Notes under the pieces: generated by a model
What the model saw: only the letters and a program-made list of their open reading frames with translations
Told to the model about the DNA's origin: nothing
Database searches by the model: none
From: Solicoccozyma terricola
Lineage: Eukaryota > Basidiomycota > Tremellomycetes > Filobasidiales > Piskurozymaceae
Length of the DNA stretch: 64,000 bases
Direction: 5' to 3'
Assembly (NCBI GenBank): GCA_001600875.1
Contig: BCLD01000001.1
Location: forward strand, 2,344,788 to 2,408,787
Shown: piece by piece, positions 36,832-49,401 of the stretch
How the letters are laid out: each line of letters starts with the position of its first letter
Position numbering within the stretch: position 1 is the first letter of the stretch
Position numbers and translations under genes: made by a program

Positions 36832-39297
36832 ATGTTGGTGCTTGCTGAGACCTCGGTTGGTACGTAGACCCCACCCTCCGTCGGTGCTTGGCTGTCCACC
36901 CACCCGCATTCAACTCACCTTCGCTCCTCCCGGTTCCCAGGTTTCTGCTTGTTCAAAGTCAGCGATGACTCCAAGATATCCTCCAAGGAGCTATGGAAGC
37001 AGTTCGAGACTCCAGAGCTTGCTACGTCGATGTACGTGCTGCGTTTACCATGTCCGAGTCGACGCCCCTTCCTCCCCCTCTTACCTATACACCCCCACCT
37101 CACACAGGCTCTCTCTATCCGCCATTCATCGCTTCCAATCAACAGCCTCTGCAATCGAAGACATCTCCCTCCTCCACGAAGGTCGTCTCTCCTCTTCCCT
37201 CCAATCTTTCCTAACCGCATCCCTCCCCGCCGCCAAATCATCAGGTGAATCACTGATTGTTTCCGATCCTAAACTTGGGTCTACAATTCAAAAATTGTTG
37301 GATATCAAGGTGAATGCGGATTCCGGGAATTTGGATCTTTACAGAGGAATTAGAGGCCAGTTACCGGCGTTGTTGGGCGGTGTGGAGGAAAAGGACTTGG
37401 GTAGGATGAGTTTGGGTTTGGGTCATTCGCTCTCCAGGTAGGTGGCGGTTGTTGTTTCCCCTTCGTAGTCCACCGTCAAGGACTAGCTGGCTGATATTGC
37501 TTTGCTATCTATCTATCATGCGAACCTTGTAGATTCAAGTTGAAATTCTCAACGGATAAAGTCGATACAATGGTTATCCAAGCAATCGCTCTGTTGGACG
37601 ATCTAGACAAGGAGATCAACATCTACAGCATGCGAGTCAAGGTGGGTCGGTCGAACTTATTTTCTCCGTGCTTCGAGTGCTGACGTGAGGGTGGTTGGTA
37701 TGGTTTTTCTTTCTTCCTTTTCTTCAACAAGGAATGGTACGGTTGGCATTTCCCCGAGATGGGCAAGATCATCACGGATAATTTGGCGTATGCAAAGGTC
37801 GTGAAAGCGATGGGTGAGTGGACTTGGGTTGGAGGGACGATTGTGAGGATGCAGAGCTGATGGGGTTTTTTTTTTTTTCTTTGCCATTTTTTTTCTTGTT
37901 TCTTTCCTTTTTTCTCCCGCATCGCTTCGCTCGCTCTCTCGCTACGCTCGCGCTGCAGGCTTCCGAACCAACGCTTCCACCACCGACCTCGCCCTCATCC
38001 TCCCCGAGGAACTCGAAGCCACCCTCAAAGCCGCCGCCGAGTTGTCCATGGGAACCGAGATCTCCGACTCTGACATCGCACACATTCACTCCCTATGCGA
38101 CCAAGTCATCTCCATCACCGAATACCGAACTCAGCTCTCGGAATACCTACGTAACAGAATGGCAGCAATCGCTCCCAACCTCACTGCCTTGGTCGGTGAA
38201 CTCGTCGGAGCGAGGTTGATCTCGCATTCAGGCAGTTTGATGAACTTGGCGAAACATCCAGCTTCGACGATTCAGATCTTGGGTGCTGAAAAAGCCTTGT
38301 TCAGGGCGTTGAAGACCAAGCACGATACTCCCAAGTATGGTTTGATTTACCATGTGAGTGAGGATGTGGGAGGAGGAATGCACCCCAGCGCATGCGTTTC
38401 ATCAGACTGACATGCATTTCCCTCGTTCAATCTCAGGCCTCTCTCATCGGACAAGCACCACAAAAGCTCAAGGGTAAAATGGCACGAATGGTCGCAACCA
38501 AGACCGCTCTTTCCATCCGTGTCGACGCTCTCTCCGACGCAGACACCAAATCATCATCCGGCGCGTTCACCATCGGTATCGACAACCGAGTCAAGCTTGA
38601 ATCCCGTCTTCGTGCTCTTGAGCACCGAGCCGGTCTTCCTCCCTCCACCGTCAGATCGGAGCGGAGAGATATGCCCAAGTTTGAAATGTCAGGTACTGGA
38701 GCCACGTACAACTCGGCTACGGATAACGTCAACCCAACCGCTGAGCTGTTGGCCACTCAACCTGGAAAGAGTGCGCAGGATGTTGCGTTGGAGATCGTCA
38801 AGGAGACTAGGGACGAGAAAAAGGCAGACAAGAAGAAGAAGAGGTGGGTGTTTTGTTGTCCTCATATCAAGTTTCTCCTTCCTCTGCTGATTTTGTACAC
38901 ATCCACGCTCACAGAAAGAGTGAGGGTGCTGCCGCCGCTGACGTCTCCACGATGGAGGTCGACGAGGAGGGAGAGACCAAGGAGCAACGACGAGCTCGGA
39001 AAGAGGCAAAGAAGGCTGTGAGTGGTTGACGTTATTCTTCCAACTCCTCACCTCGCACTCATCATCATTGCATCTCCACAGGCCAAAGCACTCGGCAAGT
39101 CGTCTGACGAACTTGCTGCCACCGCCACAGCTACCGTCACCGCTGAGACTGCCGCGAACGGTCAGTCTGAGAAAAAGGAGAAGAGCAAGAAGCGTCGTGC
39201 AAGCGAAATGGGCGTGGAGGGCAACGGCGACGTCTCTGTCGTCGACGCAGACGGGGAGAAGAAGAAGAAGAAGAAGAAGCGGGAGTCTGCCGTTTGA
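36832..39297 (+). CDS. NOP58: Nucleolar protein Nop58, box C/D snoRNP core
   Basis: Core scaffold of box C/D snoRNPs, which methylate pre-rRNA and assist its processing. Eight introns. Exon 1 gives [10 protein letters not shown], joined to [11 protein letters not shown], and so on through [54 protein letters not shown], the Nop domain ([20 protein letters not shown], then [20 protein letters not shown], then [20 protein letters not shown]) and [20 protein letters not shown]. The C-terminal tail is Lys-rich ([11 protein letters not shown], then [12 protein letters not shown]) as expected for the nucleolar KKE/D tail. The motif order and the Nop58-type N-terminus separate it from Nop56. I looked for box C/D snoRNAs in its introns (RTGATGA ... 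CTGA) and saw none that was convincing. Confidence 0.94.
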
Positions 39298-39693
39298 TGA
39301 GGGACGTAGAGGGGAAGGTCGTATCGTTCGGATGGTCGTCGTTGTTTCGGCCCATGTGTTGCCTGCCTTTTGCGAGGTTGTTGCATTTGTAATCATATAT
39401 CATTTCCATCTCACTGCGTGGCCGCGGCGCTGGATGCCTGCCAGTCATCGCCGCCGTCGCTAGTACATACGCCAGAAGGCAGCCAGGGCGCCGCCCTTCA
39501 AGGTTATGATGACTCTTTTACAACTTAGCGTCGTAGTTACCGTCCACTGATCAACGGAAAGCTTGGAACACCTCTGTCCTGCGGTCGATTGTTGCCGTTC
39601 GATTGCTGCATGTGAGGACTTTCGGCGGCTGGAATAATGACTCGTACGCACATGTATAATCGTCTGGTCTAATTGCAAACGGATACAAACACT
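39298..39693. other. Convergent intergenic region NOP58 / OPT transporter
   Basis: About 400 bases with no recognised element. If the OPT gene uses the GTGAGT at about 39750 as a donor, a short final exon of that gene would lie here (acceptor near 39696). Confidence 0.45.
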
Positions 39694-42554
39694 CTAGCAG
39701 CCTCCCGAGCAATACCCTCCCCCACCCACAGCACACCCAAAGCAACTCACTGCGCGCATCCCCGCACCAGTCATGATCAAACCAACAATGCTGATGATCC
39801 CCTCTCCGAGCACGAATCCGCTCGCGCACACGATGACCATAAGCGGAGTCTCCCCGTTTCTTCTCGTCCGATATGCGATGTACCCTCCGATAAGACGCGC
39901 AAGGGAGAACGAAGGCGTATTGAGAAACCCGATGGCGAAAGCGATTCCGGATGGAATATAGCCGAGGAAAGTGGGTGGCTTAGTGACGACCAGCGGCGTC
40001 ATGTATTTGATAACCGCAAGGACAGCGAAGATGGCACCGAATATTACCATAAAGGTCTCAGCGTATGGCGGCAAGTGGCCCGTGTTGAGTAGGCGCGCAA
40101 GATTGAGCCTGTTGGGGGATATTCCAGCGTCGGTCGGCGTCAATGTACACCATTGTCACCGAAACTCACCATATAGCCGCAGTGGGAACCCTAAACTCTG
40201 GTCCAGGGATCTAGAATGAGGTGAGGGGCGATCAGAGGGAGGCTGTGGCGTTGGATTCATCTGGACTCACCTGGTAGACGCTCGTGTACAGCTTGTAGGC
40301 TCCCGCAGAGACGAAAATACTGGCCAGACTGCCGATCATTTGTCCATAGAATTGGGACCTTGGCGAGGCCTGTAGTAGAGCCCCAGTCTTGAGGTCCTGC
40401 ATTAGATCGCCGGCCCTGATGAAACACTGGTCAGCAAGCAACCTCTCGCGTAATGTCCGTTCCCACTCACTGTTGAGCACCAGCCTCTGCCACACCTCCC
40501 GCAATGATATTGGCTACCACATTCCCTGGTTGTAACACGGCGAACAGCAACTGACTGATCTTTCCAATCCCACTGACAGGGTTCAAGTCGGTTTCTCCTA
40601 GTGCTCTCACACCCAACAGGCTCAACACGCTCGCCAAGATCAATCCGATCACTGTAGCCCACGGTTTGATCCCCTCGTTCCCGAAGATGACCCAGACCAT
40701 TGCGACTCCGAGAACAGCACTCGCAGCGAGTCCGCTTGTCACCCACGATGTAGGAACCAACCTCTCTGGAGGTTCCAACTCTGGTTCGTCGTCATTCCAG
40801 TCTCCGTCGGAAAAGTCGAGAGAGTCGTCCGTTGGATGAGAGGCATCTTGCGTATCCACTCGGAAAAGTTTGTTCGAGTGATGTCGTTTGCGGTGTATGT
40901 ACAGCTTGCGGGCGAATGAGATGCAGATTGGCATGAGAGAGATGATAGATTCCGAGATCATGATGGCGAGAGCGACCCAGAGCTGGTTGGGGGTTTGGGA
41001 AATGCATAAGCAAGCGAACGCCAACGCCAATTTGGCAAAATGTAGAACCTACAATCCATCCCCTGGATCCATCTGTCGATGAACCAACTGGTCCTGGGGC
41101 CCATCCTTTATGTTTAGCTAGGGGAGACAGGAACGCCCAACCGCAGAGCATGCCGAGGTTCATGGAGACGGTGGTGGGAAAGCCCATGATGATTCCTGGT
41201 GGCGGGGGTGTTGGCTGGTATAACAATTAAAAAGTCGTGGTAGCTCACCTTGTCCAACATATGAAAGTGAGGGCGAGAACCTGCGAGGGTAACGTTGGTC
41301 AGCCACCCGTCGACCTCTTGGTCGAAATAATCACTCACCAGAACAGCCAATCCGTTGCGAAGCTGATACCAACCACCGTGCCGACAATATCGAATACCGG
41401 AATGGCAAACACGACCGGGAACAGGAAGCTCAGGAACTGTATATCGGGCAGTGTAAGCAGTCTTTGTTTCAAGTCGCCCGACGATTCACTCACGGTCAAC
41501 CCAGCAGAAGCAATGAAACTCCATCCCAACGCATACCAACCTTTGCTACCCATTTCTTGCGAATCGACCTTGAGATCTTGATCTTGGTCGGTCGCAATGC
41601 GGAACGCACGACTCGGAGACATGGATGAGCGAGGGATCGGTTCGTAGTCGATATTTGAAGGTTGTGAGGTGGTCAGACGAGGGGGAGGGATTTTGTGAAG
41701 AAGAGCGATGAGCTGCGCTGTCGCAGCTGAGAAAGAACGGAAGGATGTTGAAAGTTGGAGGATGGGTTCAATCAGCGACGAGGTAGATGAGTGAAAACGA
41801 GTTGAAAATCCACCTACTCCCAGATGGAAAGACGAGTTTCTCCTTTACGATCTGGAGACGGCATGGGGTTTTTAGTTCGAGCAATTCCAAGGAGTTGAGT
41901 AGGAGTGCCTTACAACTTGTTTCCTCAGAGGTGCAGCAAGGAAAACACTTACGGTGAAGCAGGAGATGCCCACGGTCAGCTTCGAAGTTGGTCATGACAC
42001 GACACGACCTCCCCGGCTCACCCGAAGAAACAGATCCCTAAACTCCATCCTACCAAACCCCAATACCCCATCTTGATCGGACCTTGACCATCCAGTCTGA
42101 TATCCAGCATCTCCAGTGCGGGTATGATGCCTACGAGACCGGCTGCGAGAGGCAGAGTTCCTGTAGCGACTGCTGTTGTTTGCAAGACGACGTTTTCTTG
42201 TGGCGAGAAGGGGATGTCCAAGGAGAATACCGTGCGTAATACTCGGTTGTTGGTGATAAATCGAGGTAGGCCAGACCAAGGGAGTTGGAAGACGGCATAT
42301 CCAACGAGAGCTGATTGGAGAGACATCATGGATATCCACCCTGTTTGTAAGCCGAAATAGAGGTTGGTGAATGCGAGGAGGACACCGACGAGCAGACCGA
42401 CGATGATGGCGCGGGGAGTGAAATCTCCTTCTATGGGATGGTGTATGGAGGAGACGTCGGAGAGTGTGCGATCGTCGTCTGCGTCGTGGTCGTAGTTGTA
42501 GTCGTTTGCATCGAGATCCTCTCGAGGAAGGGCGGCGGGATGTGTGGTGGACAT
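39694..42554 (-). CDS. Oligopeptide transporter, OPT superfamily
   Basis: Multi-pass plasma-membrane or vacuolar transporter, proton-coupled in characterised members, for small peptides or metal chelates. The start ATG at 42554 opens an acidic cytosolic tail (MSTTHPAALPRED). A first membrane pair follows: FTPRAIIVGLLVGVLLAFTN, then LYFGLQTGWISMMSLQSALV. Later exons give further hydrophobic helices and OPT hallmarks: ETDLNPVSGIGKISQLLFA, GDLMQDLKTGALLQASPRSQ and FYGQMIGSLASIF, then the C-terminal GEGIISIVGLIMTGAGMR. These fit the fungal branch near YSL-type transporters. About eight introns. The extreme C-terminus is unsettled: reading straight on gives a Cys/Gly-rich tail ending at 39694, while splicing after GAGMRA would give another short end. 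Substrate cannot be told from sequence. Confidence 0.88.
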
Positions 42555-42790
42555 GGTGGGGCCGCTACCGACTGTAAGGACGATGTTGCTGCTGAGGCGG
42601 AGGATGGAGGACGTCAGCATGTATGTCGATGGCCATGGGAGGATGGATATCCACCCGCTCGCTACGATACCCTGTGCGTTGATGATGTTGAGGGGGAGCA
42701 GCAGTTGAATCGAATGGAAATGTTGAAAGTAGTGCTCAGCTGTCAGCTCGTCACCACCGTCCCGGTCAACTCCGTCCCGTCTTCAACCTC

Positions 42791-42831
<41 letters not shown>

Positions 42832-43007
42832 TCGTCCATCGTGGGCAGCTCAAGGGGAACGGCAAGGTGACCATGCTCCGACTCGCATCAGATTCAGTGT
42901 AGCACTGCACATACTCTTATGCGGAGCTCCAGCATCAGCTCGATATCAATCACCAGCTCGCTCGCAACAACCTACAACAAAGGCTCTTCTGACGCTCATA
43001 TCATCTG
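42555..43007. other. Divergent promoter region with CAACAG microsatellite
   Basis: Between the OPT transporter (-) and the ankyrin/DIL gene (+). A (CAACAG)n-type repeat runs from about 42791 to 42830. No other element recognised. Confidence 0.5.
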
Positions 43008-46000
43008 ATGGCTATCATACCGTGAGTTCATTCCTGACATGCTAGCATCGTTGTCATGTCGTCCGACCATACCATCGTTCCTGTCCATCCAGTCGCACCT
43101 CAGCCTCCCGGCGTCCGCCAACACCGTCAGTGGCCCACCTCGAATCACTCATATCTCTCGCATTCCCAGCACCTCCCACAGACGGCCTCCCATCAACCGA
43201 ATCAGCTGTCAGCCGTCTGACAGGAGAGCTGAGAGAAGCACTCAGATATGCCGTAGTCAGAGCGGATATGGGGTTGTTGGGTTGGTTGATTGGATTGCAG
43301 GGACAGACCGTGAGGGTTGAAAGCGTTCGCCGCACTGAGCTACACATGATACACTCTTCTGACCTCTCCCAAATACAATCTCCCTCGCAGGCTGCAATCC
43401 TAGACGCACAAGCAAACCTCCTTACAGACGTAGATGGAAACCGTCTCATCTCCATAGCTATCATTGCCTCTGCGGGTGTCGACTCATCGTCAGCAGCAGG
43501 TCCGGGTATAATGCAAGGTGACGATGGTTCGAGTGATACTGGCGTGGTAGATCAGGAGGAGAGACTTGCGAGCGGGAAGAAAATGGAAGATAGGGAGGAG
43601 ATTGTGAGGATTCTGGTCAGGCGTTGGGGCATTCTAGGAGGGGATACTGGTGAGCATGTTTTTTTTTTTTGGGTCCACATGTGAAGAATAATAAAAGACG
43701 AACACCCCTCGCCTCTCAGCAGCCTGGCAACCTCTTCACCTCGCTGCTCTGCTAGCATCCCCTCCACTCGTTTCATTCCTCCTAACACAAGGCGCTTCAC
43801 CTCACGCAACAACTCTCAAAGGTCTGACACCGTACGATTTGATCTCTGATATGACACTCAACCATCGTCAGGATGTTGCAGCCCTTTTGCACGGCGCGAT
43901 GCAAGGCGAACTAGAAGATCGGTCGATGGAAGATGACAATGATGAAAGTGCGACTGTAACGCCCGCACGATGGGAAACTTCATCATTCGGGGGTGAGATA
44001 AAGGACGATACAGGAACGGGATTGAGCGCTCGTCGACAACGGATGTTGGAACGTCATCGGAGGAACAAGGTGAAACGAGCGGAGACTTTGGCTAGGAGAG
44101 AGGAGAAGAGGTTGATGGCGGAGGAGAGGAATATGTGGGTGACAAGTATGGTCGCAGCGATCGAACTAGGGGAGAGTATCGAGTTTTTGATGAGTGGTTG
44201 TGAGCCTCGTCGCGATGAGCCCGTGGGTGGATTGTCGCTCGATGAAGGGGAAAGTGAGACCGAGACCGAGGAGGATGAGGAGGAGGATGAGGAGGAGGAT
44301 GAGGAGGAGGAAGCGGAAGGCGGATTTGAAAGGTTGCAACGGAGTGACCCGTTCGAGGAGATGGAGACCGAAGAAACAAGCAGGCTCGTGAGTGACGCTG
44401 GAATGACATTGTGGCCGATACAAGCTCATTCATCTGTGTATGACCTTGTACAGCCACTGGAAACCCCTCCCGATATCGACGATGCCTCTTTTCTCGTGTG
44501 GACAATGGATCAGGTGGAAACCTCGACAGACATTTTCGTTCGCTCTTTAACCCCTCATTGCTTCCCTCTCAGCAGAAGAACAATGCCGGCCAACGCGATA
44601 TACCTCTTTGCCAAATTCGCCATCCATCGATGCGATACGACTTGGTTGACAACCATTCTCGAGGAGATGACGGCGAGTATAGAGCAAACATGCGCAGTGA
44701 GTGGAAAGAGCCATCTGCTGGCGTAGGGTCCCGGTAGCTAATGTTATCTGCAGACTCGATCCGGAAACCTACCTTATCTTGCCTTCTGGACCTATAATGT
44801 CACCATCCTTTTACATCTCATACAAAGCGATCCGATGATGCTGGATGCGTGCGAGAATGAGAATCTATGTCTGATGCTGGAAGAAATGCTGAATGCGTTG
44901 CAAGGTGCGACAGATCAAACCAGCAGGAGCGTACGCACCGTCTGACACCGTATTCGCCTTCCCTCGCAGTCCATGTCATCCGATTGGCCGAGACAAAGAT
45001 AGATAGGATGCTGGACGGTGCGCTGCTTGATCATGAGACGATAGAAAGCCTGGGCGATGTTCGTTTTGATGACGAGTGGGCCATCTTCCGTGGTTTGTCA
45101 TCCAAGCGCAAGGCTGTCACCGCTGTCACGGCTGCCAGTGACGCCTCTCGGATCGGTGGCTCTCCACCGCCAATGAAAGGTTCGGTGGACCTCAGTCGAC
45201 CGCATTCCCTCAGCGACATGAAGAACGGCTCCACCCGCTCAATTCAACGGCTGACGACCGGGGGCTTGAGACCGCAGGACGTTGTCGAGGTCCTCTCTGC
45301 GACCCTGGTAGTCCTCCAGCTTTACGAAGTGAATCCTGCCCTTACCGTGCAGGTATTTTCTCAAATCTTTCTCTGGATTGCGTCCGAGATATTCAATCGG
45401 ATAATTGCACAGGGGAAAAAGTACCTATGCCGCAGTAAAGCGATGCAGATCAAGATGAACATTTCTGTGCTAGAGGATTGGGCGAGGATGAGCGGATTGC
45501 CTCCTGCGATTTACACCTGTCACTTTGAAAGAGTGCAGAATCTTTTGCAGGCAAGTCCCCGAAGAATGCCAGTCAATATTTTGCTGACTGTCCCCTACTT
45601 CTCGCAGTGGCTGCAATGCTCCTCTCAACTCGATGACTTTGACATGCTTATCGCTACCATGCAAAACATGCATTCCATCAACCCTCTCCAAATGCGACGA
45701 GCTGCCAAGGACTACCGGTTCGAGGTCAACGAGCGGCGGATGAGCGAGGAATGTTCACAGTACCTCTTGCAACTGCAGAGGGATTGGGAGCGGCGGCGAA
45801 TTCGTCTTGGCGTGGAAGCGATTCAGCGGCAGGTCAATATGCGAAAGCTGGGTGAGGTAGCGGATGAGTCGCCCCAAGGTACCCTCATCGACGAGCTCTT
45901 CGATCCGGAAATGGGCTTATCAGAGTATAGGCCGCCTATCGCCCCACCCAGCATCGGCGAGTTGGAAGATTCCAAGCATATGCTGCCGTTGTTCCTCCCT

Positions 46001-46579
46001 TCCAACCGATTCCTGTCTGCGATTCCCTTGACGAATGTTGGGTCGACTGGGGGCGAACGATCACCCAGCCGATCGTCGTCTCAGCGACCTCTCGGGTGGA
46101 CTCTGCGCACATCGAAAAAGCTGCGCGAGCTGCCTGATGGTTTCATCAAGTGGCTGCAAGCGGCGCACGAGGCGAGACTACGGCCGCAACATATACCAGA
46201 CCGGCCGATACTTGCTGCCCAAGGGAAAGGAACAGCTTTCGCTGCGACAAAACCATCGCTGACAATCTGTCCGTCACCGATGCAAACGTCCTCGACGGCC
46301 AACATCATGACAGGGATGGATCCCGAGCGTTCTCGAACTCAGTCTGACCCCTCTCGCCAGGATGCTGATATGACGAGTCCTCGAATGCCTTTGTCTGCTC
46401 CACCGTATGTCCGACATCGAGCGGATAGCTCATCGCCACGCAAATCGCTCCGGCGGGCTGAGGGCTCGCCTGCGAGTGCGACCACTCCGCGATGGTGGGG
46501 GCGGCGTGCGAGGGGATCGGAGGATGGTGATGGAGGGACGCCGACAGGTGGTGGGACAAGGCTTTGGGACGACAAATAG
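43008..46579 (+). CDS. Ankyrin-repeat and DIL (dilute) domain protein
   Basis: The first exon is 14 bases (43008-43021, MAIIP) joined at 43093 to RTSASRRPPTPSVAHLES, chosen because that frame has no other start before a stop. Ankyrin units follow (AAILDAQANLLTDVDGNRLI, then AWQPLHLAALLASPPLVSFL, then LTQGASPHATTLKGLTPYDL). Next come a charged coiled region (RRQRMLERHRRNKVKRAETL) and a long acidic stretch (EEDEEEDEEEDEEEEAEGG). The DIL domain spans about 44580-45850: ANAIYLFAKFAIHRCDTTWL, YLAFWTYNVTILLHLIQSD, QIFLWIASEIFNRIIAQGKK, then NISVLEDWARMSGLPPAIYT. The tail is Ser/Pro-rich. DIL domains occur in myosin V tails and in a fungal family with N-terminal ankyrins, to which this belongs; a role in vesicle or cargo handling is inference. 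At least seven introns. Confidence 0.85.
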
Positions 46580-46707
46580 AAATGCACATGTAGATTTGAC
46601 GGTTTTTGTTTCTCAAACGATTGATGACGATGGCTCTTGAGAAGGTTGATCAGAAGTCATAGATTACACATGATCTACAGAAACCCAAATGAGTAGACGC
46701 TCGATCT

Positions 46708-48611
46708 CTACGCACGCGCTGCGGCCTCGGCGGCAGCTCGCACCGGTGCTTTGGGGGGGAGGGGGGGGGGGGATGAGATCAGATGTGGCACATGGGGACG
46801 GACGACAACCTCTGCTCACCAAAGTACGGGTGATCTTGACCCTCTTTGGCCGTCAGACGCTCCTGATGATCGTATCGCAGAAGCTTGTCCAAGAAATCGA
46901 TCGCCTCGTTGGAGATGTACCGTTGGTTCTCTGTAGTATTATGTTAGAGTCTGGTAGGTAGCAACAACTTGTGCAGCCGTACTCACCCGACGTAATGAAC
47001 CGAGACCAAGGCTTGCGTGGGTATCGACCGAGAATGTCATCGTACTGCTGGTCCAAATCGATCTCGTATCGCTCGAGGCTGTGTGAGTCGCGGTTTCAGT
47101 GAATCGCGCCGGGGACTTTGCGGGGGGGGGGGGGGGGGAGACCTACTAAGCAAACAACTCATCCGTCCCCAAAACCTTTGCAATCTTGACCAATTGATCA
47201 AAGTTGTCGTGGCCGTGGAAGAAACTGGATAACATGAGGCGGGACGTGATTGTAGAAGGGGGAAAGGGAAGGGAATGAGGGTAAGTGAGCTGCGCTGTTG
47301 CTTTGGGTTCTAGGGAGGGGTACTAGCTACGGTTCTTTCCGGAAGATCTGAAGGGGTGGTCCAAGGTCAACAGGTGTGACCTCCTTCAAAATGGCAGGCG
47401 CGCATGATCCGACTCACCATACTCGCGTACATACACCCCAAACTCCACATGTCGAGACTATAATCGTACTCTTGAAAGTCCACCAACAACTCGGGTCCCT
47501 TGAAGTATCTGGAAGCTACGCGAACGTTGTACTCTGTGCCAGGGTGATAGAATTCTGCCAATCCCCAGTCGATGAGACGGAGCTGGGGGGGAGAGAGGAT
47601 GTTAAATGGCGGGGAATTGACGGACATCGAGCCATCCGCCCCTCACCGTTCGCTTCTCGTGATCGATCATGACGTTGTGAGGCTTGACGTCTCGGTGCAT
47701 GATACCCTTGGAATGACAAAAGTCGAGAGCCTGGCACGATGACGGTCAGTAAGAGGACGAGGTGGTGACTATTTCCCGATTCGCTCGTCGACCTACTTTC
47801 AACAGTTCAAACATGTAGAACCGAACGTCCAAGTCTGTAAACTTTGGGTAGAGAGTCTTGAAGTCGGTGTTCTGCGGTGTCGGTTGATTAGCGAGGGGTC
47901 GAGAGGGGTTGGGGAAAACGAGAGGACTCACGTTCACGTATTCCGAAACGATCGACGGGGTCTTGGACTGCGTTGACGGTCAGTACATGCTGGCGCGAAC
48001 AATAAAGGGCCCCCCGAAGAAAAACCCCCAAAAACCCACCTGAACGTCCCTAACAACGTCCAACAGAGCAATGACATTCGGACCACCTGCCAGATTCTGC
48101 AGGATCTTGATCTCTCGCTTGATCTTCTTCTTCTTTACAGGTTTGAGGACTTTGACGATGCATTTGGATGATGAGGGCAGGTGGATGGATTCAAAGACCT
48201 GACGGGGGGTGGGGGGTAGGGGGGAAGTGAGGGGGAGGTGACGACATGTGGTGTGCGAACGGTCGCTCACCTCGGAGTACTTTCCTCTTCCAACCTTTCT
48301 AACAATCTCATACTGATCCTGGACACCCCAGTGCACCGTCAAATTGTCTGTTTCGAAGCGCAGCCGAGTGATTTAATCACCGCTCAGCATTTCACCCCCG
48401 CAATCGCGCGATCCTCGAATCACCCACCATAGTCCCACCAAGTCCGTCCCAGTTTCTCATTGACATTCGCGTACACTCGAGACTGCACCATCGGATCGTA
48501 GTCATCGTCAGGGGGGATACAAAAGTCCTTGTCAGCATCTCGGCGACCCCGTCGTCGGGGAAACCCCCCACTGGCACTCACCACGCTCCTGCCACCGGCC
48601 AAAAGTGCCAT
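46708..48611 (-). CDS. CKA1: Casein kinase 2 catalytic subunit alpha
   Basis: Constitutive Ser/Thr kinase for acidic sites, acting with the CK2 beta subunit in nucleus and cytoplasm. Ten or so exons give [18 protein letters not shown], the Gly loop [11 protein letters not shown], and the CK2-specific basic cluster in [20 protein letters not shown], which also carries the ATP-binding Lys. They continue with [13 protein letters not shown], the catalytic loop [14 protein letters not shown] and the activation segment [20 protein letters not shown] (DWG in place of DFG, a CK2 hallmark). The last large portions are [20 protein letters not shown] and [20 protein letters not shown], then the C-terminal lobe to [14 protein letters not shown]. 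The last exon (46748-46708) encodes [13 protein letters not shown]. The first exon is short ([10 protein letters not shown], start 48611). All key residues are intact. Two introns contain long poly-C tracts on the sense strand. Confidence 0.94.
46753..46772. repeat. G-tract abutting the CKA1 last acceptor (poly-C on sense strand)
   Basis: Seven G, one A, then twelve G. On the sense strand this is a C tract that ends three bases before the acceptor AAAG of the final CKA1 exon. Confidence 0.8.
47122..47138. repeat. 17-base poly-G in a CKA1 intron
   Basis: Sense-strand poly-C, located just after the donor (GTAGGT) of a CKA1 intron and far from its acceptor. Confidence 0.8.
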
Positions 48612-49401
48612 ACTTGACACTGCTGTAGTGATCTACGGTGGACGGGACACCCTATGACACTCTCGTCTCTGCTGGCTGACGTGGTGATGGGGTCGACAGC
48701 GATGACGATGAATGGGGGGGTTGGGTTGGATGGAGATGTTGGCATCGGCATCAGGGGGGTGAATGAGTTTTGTCAGATTTGGCACGTGAAACCGGGAAAT
48801 CAGAGAGGAGAGGGTAGGGGTGGGGAGGGTGAGGGTGAGGGTGAGGCGGGTAATCGGTGTGCATCGGTCTGTGCTACAGTCTACCCCGTTGTCACTCCCT
48901 CCGACATGCAATGTATGATTCCTCCCTACCAAAACAATTCAACTCAATCAACTATACATCGAAAAGTCGAGGTATATGCAGAGAGGCGCCGGCGAGCGAG
49001 AGGAGAGGGCGTGAGGGAGACAGAGGAGAGAAAGGAAAACCAAGACAAGAGAAGAGGATACCGGATGGTCGTTAAAAATGGCGAGAAATTGGATGAAAGG
49101 GGTCTGCAAGTTCCTAAAAGACGCAGGCGATGTCGTCGAAGGATGCCAGCGCATGATTTTTTTTTTTTTTTCGTTGGTTGTTCATTTGGCTTCTTGATTT
49201 TGCTGGTTGTGGGGATTACGGTGTTCGATCTGTTCTGACTCATCGTCTTCCCTTGGTGGATTTCTTTGAGATTCCCCTTGTCGCATCGATCGGCATGGCC
49301 ATTTAGGGAGACTCCCTTTCCTCCAGTCCAAAATTCCAACAGCCTGCAACCTTCGATGCATAGTCCCCATCTGTCTCACCACCCAGCATTCCATGCGGCC
49401 G
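48612..49401. other. Intergenic region CKA1 / LC8 dynein light chain
   Basis: About 790 bases upstream of CKA1 and downstream of the dynein light chain gene, both on the minus strand. A 194-codon plus-strand frame (48654-49238) runs through GA-rich sequence and shows no family signal; I treat it as chance. A poly-T run of about 14 lies near 49160. Confidence 0.45.

Noticed and set aside
37030..38900. Box C/D snoRNAs in NOP58 introns, as found in animal NOP56/NOP58 genes
   Set aside because: CTGA boxes occur, but no intron has a good RTGATGA paired with a terminal CTGA and flanking complementarity.
42438..42902. Plus-strand frame with an Asn/Ser repeat
   Set aside because: It overlaps the OPT transporter 5' end and is dominated by the CAACAG microsatellite.
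48654..49238. 194-codon plus-strand frame between CKA1 and LC8
   Set aside because: GA-rich low-complexity translation ending in poly-Phe from a T run. No domain or splice pattern; more likely CKA1 promoter.
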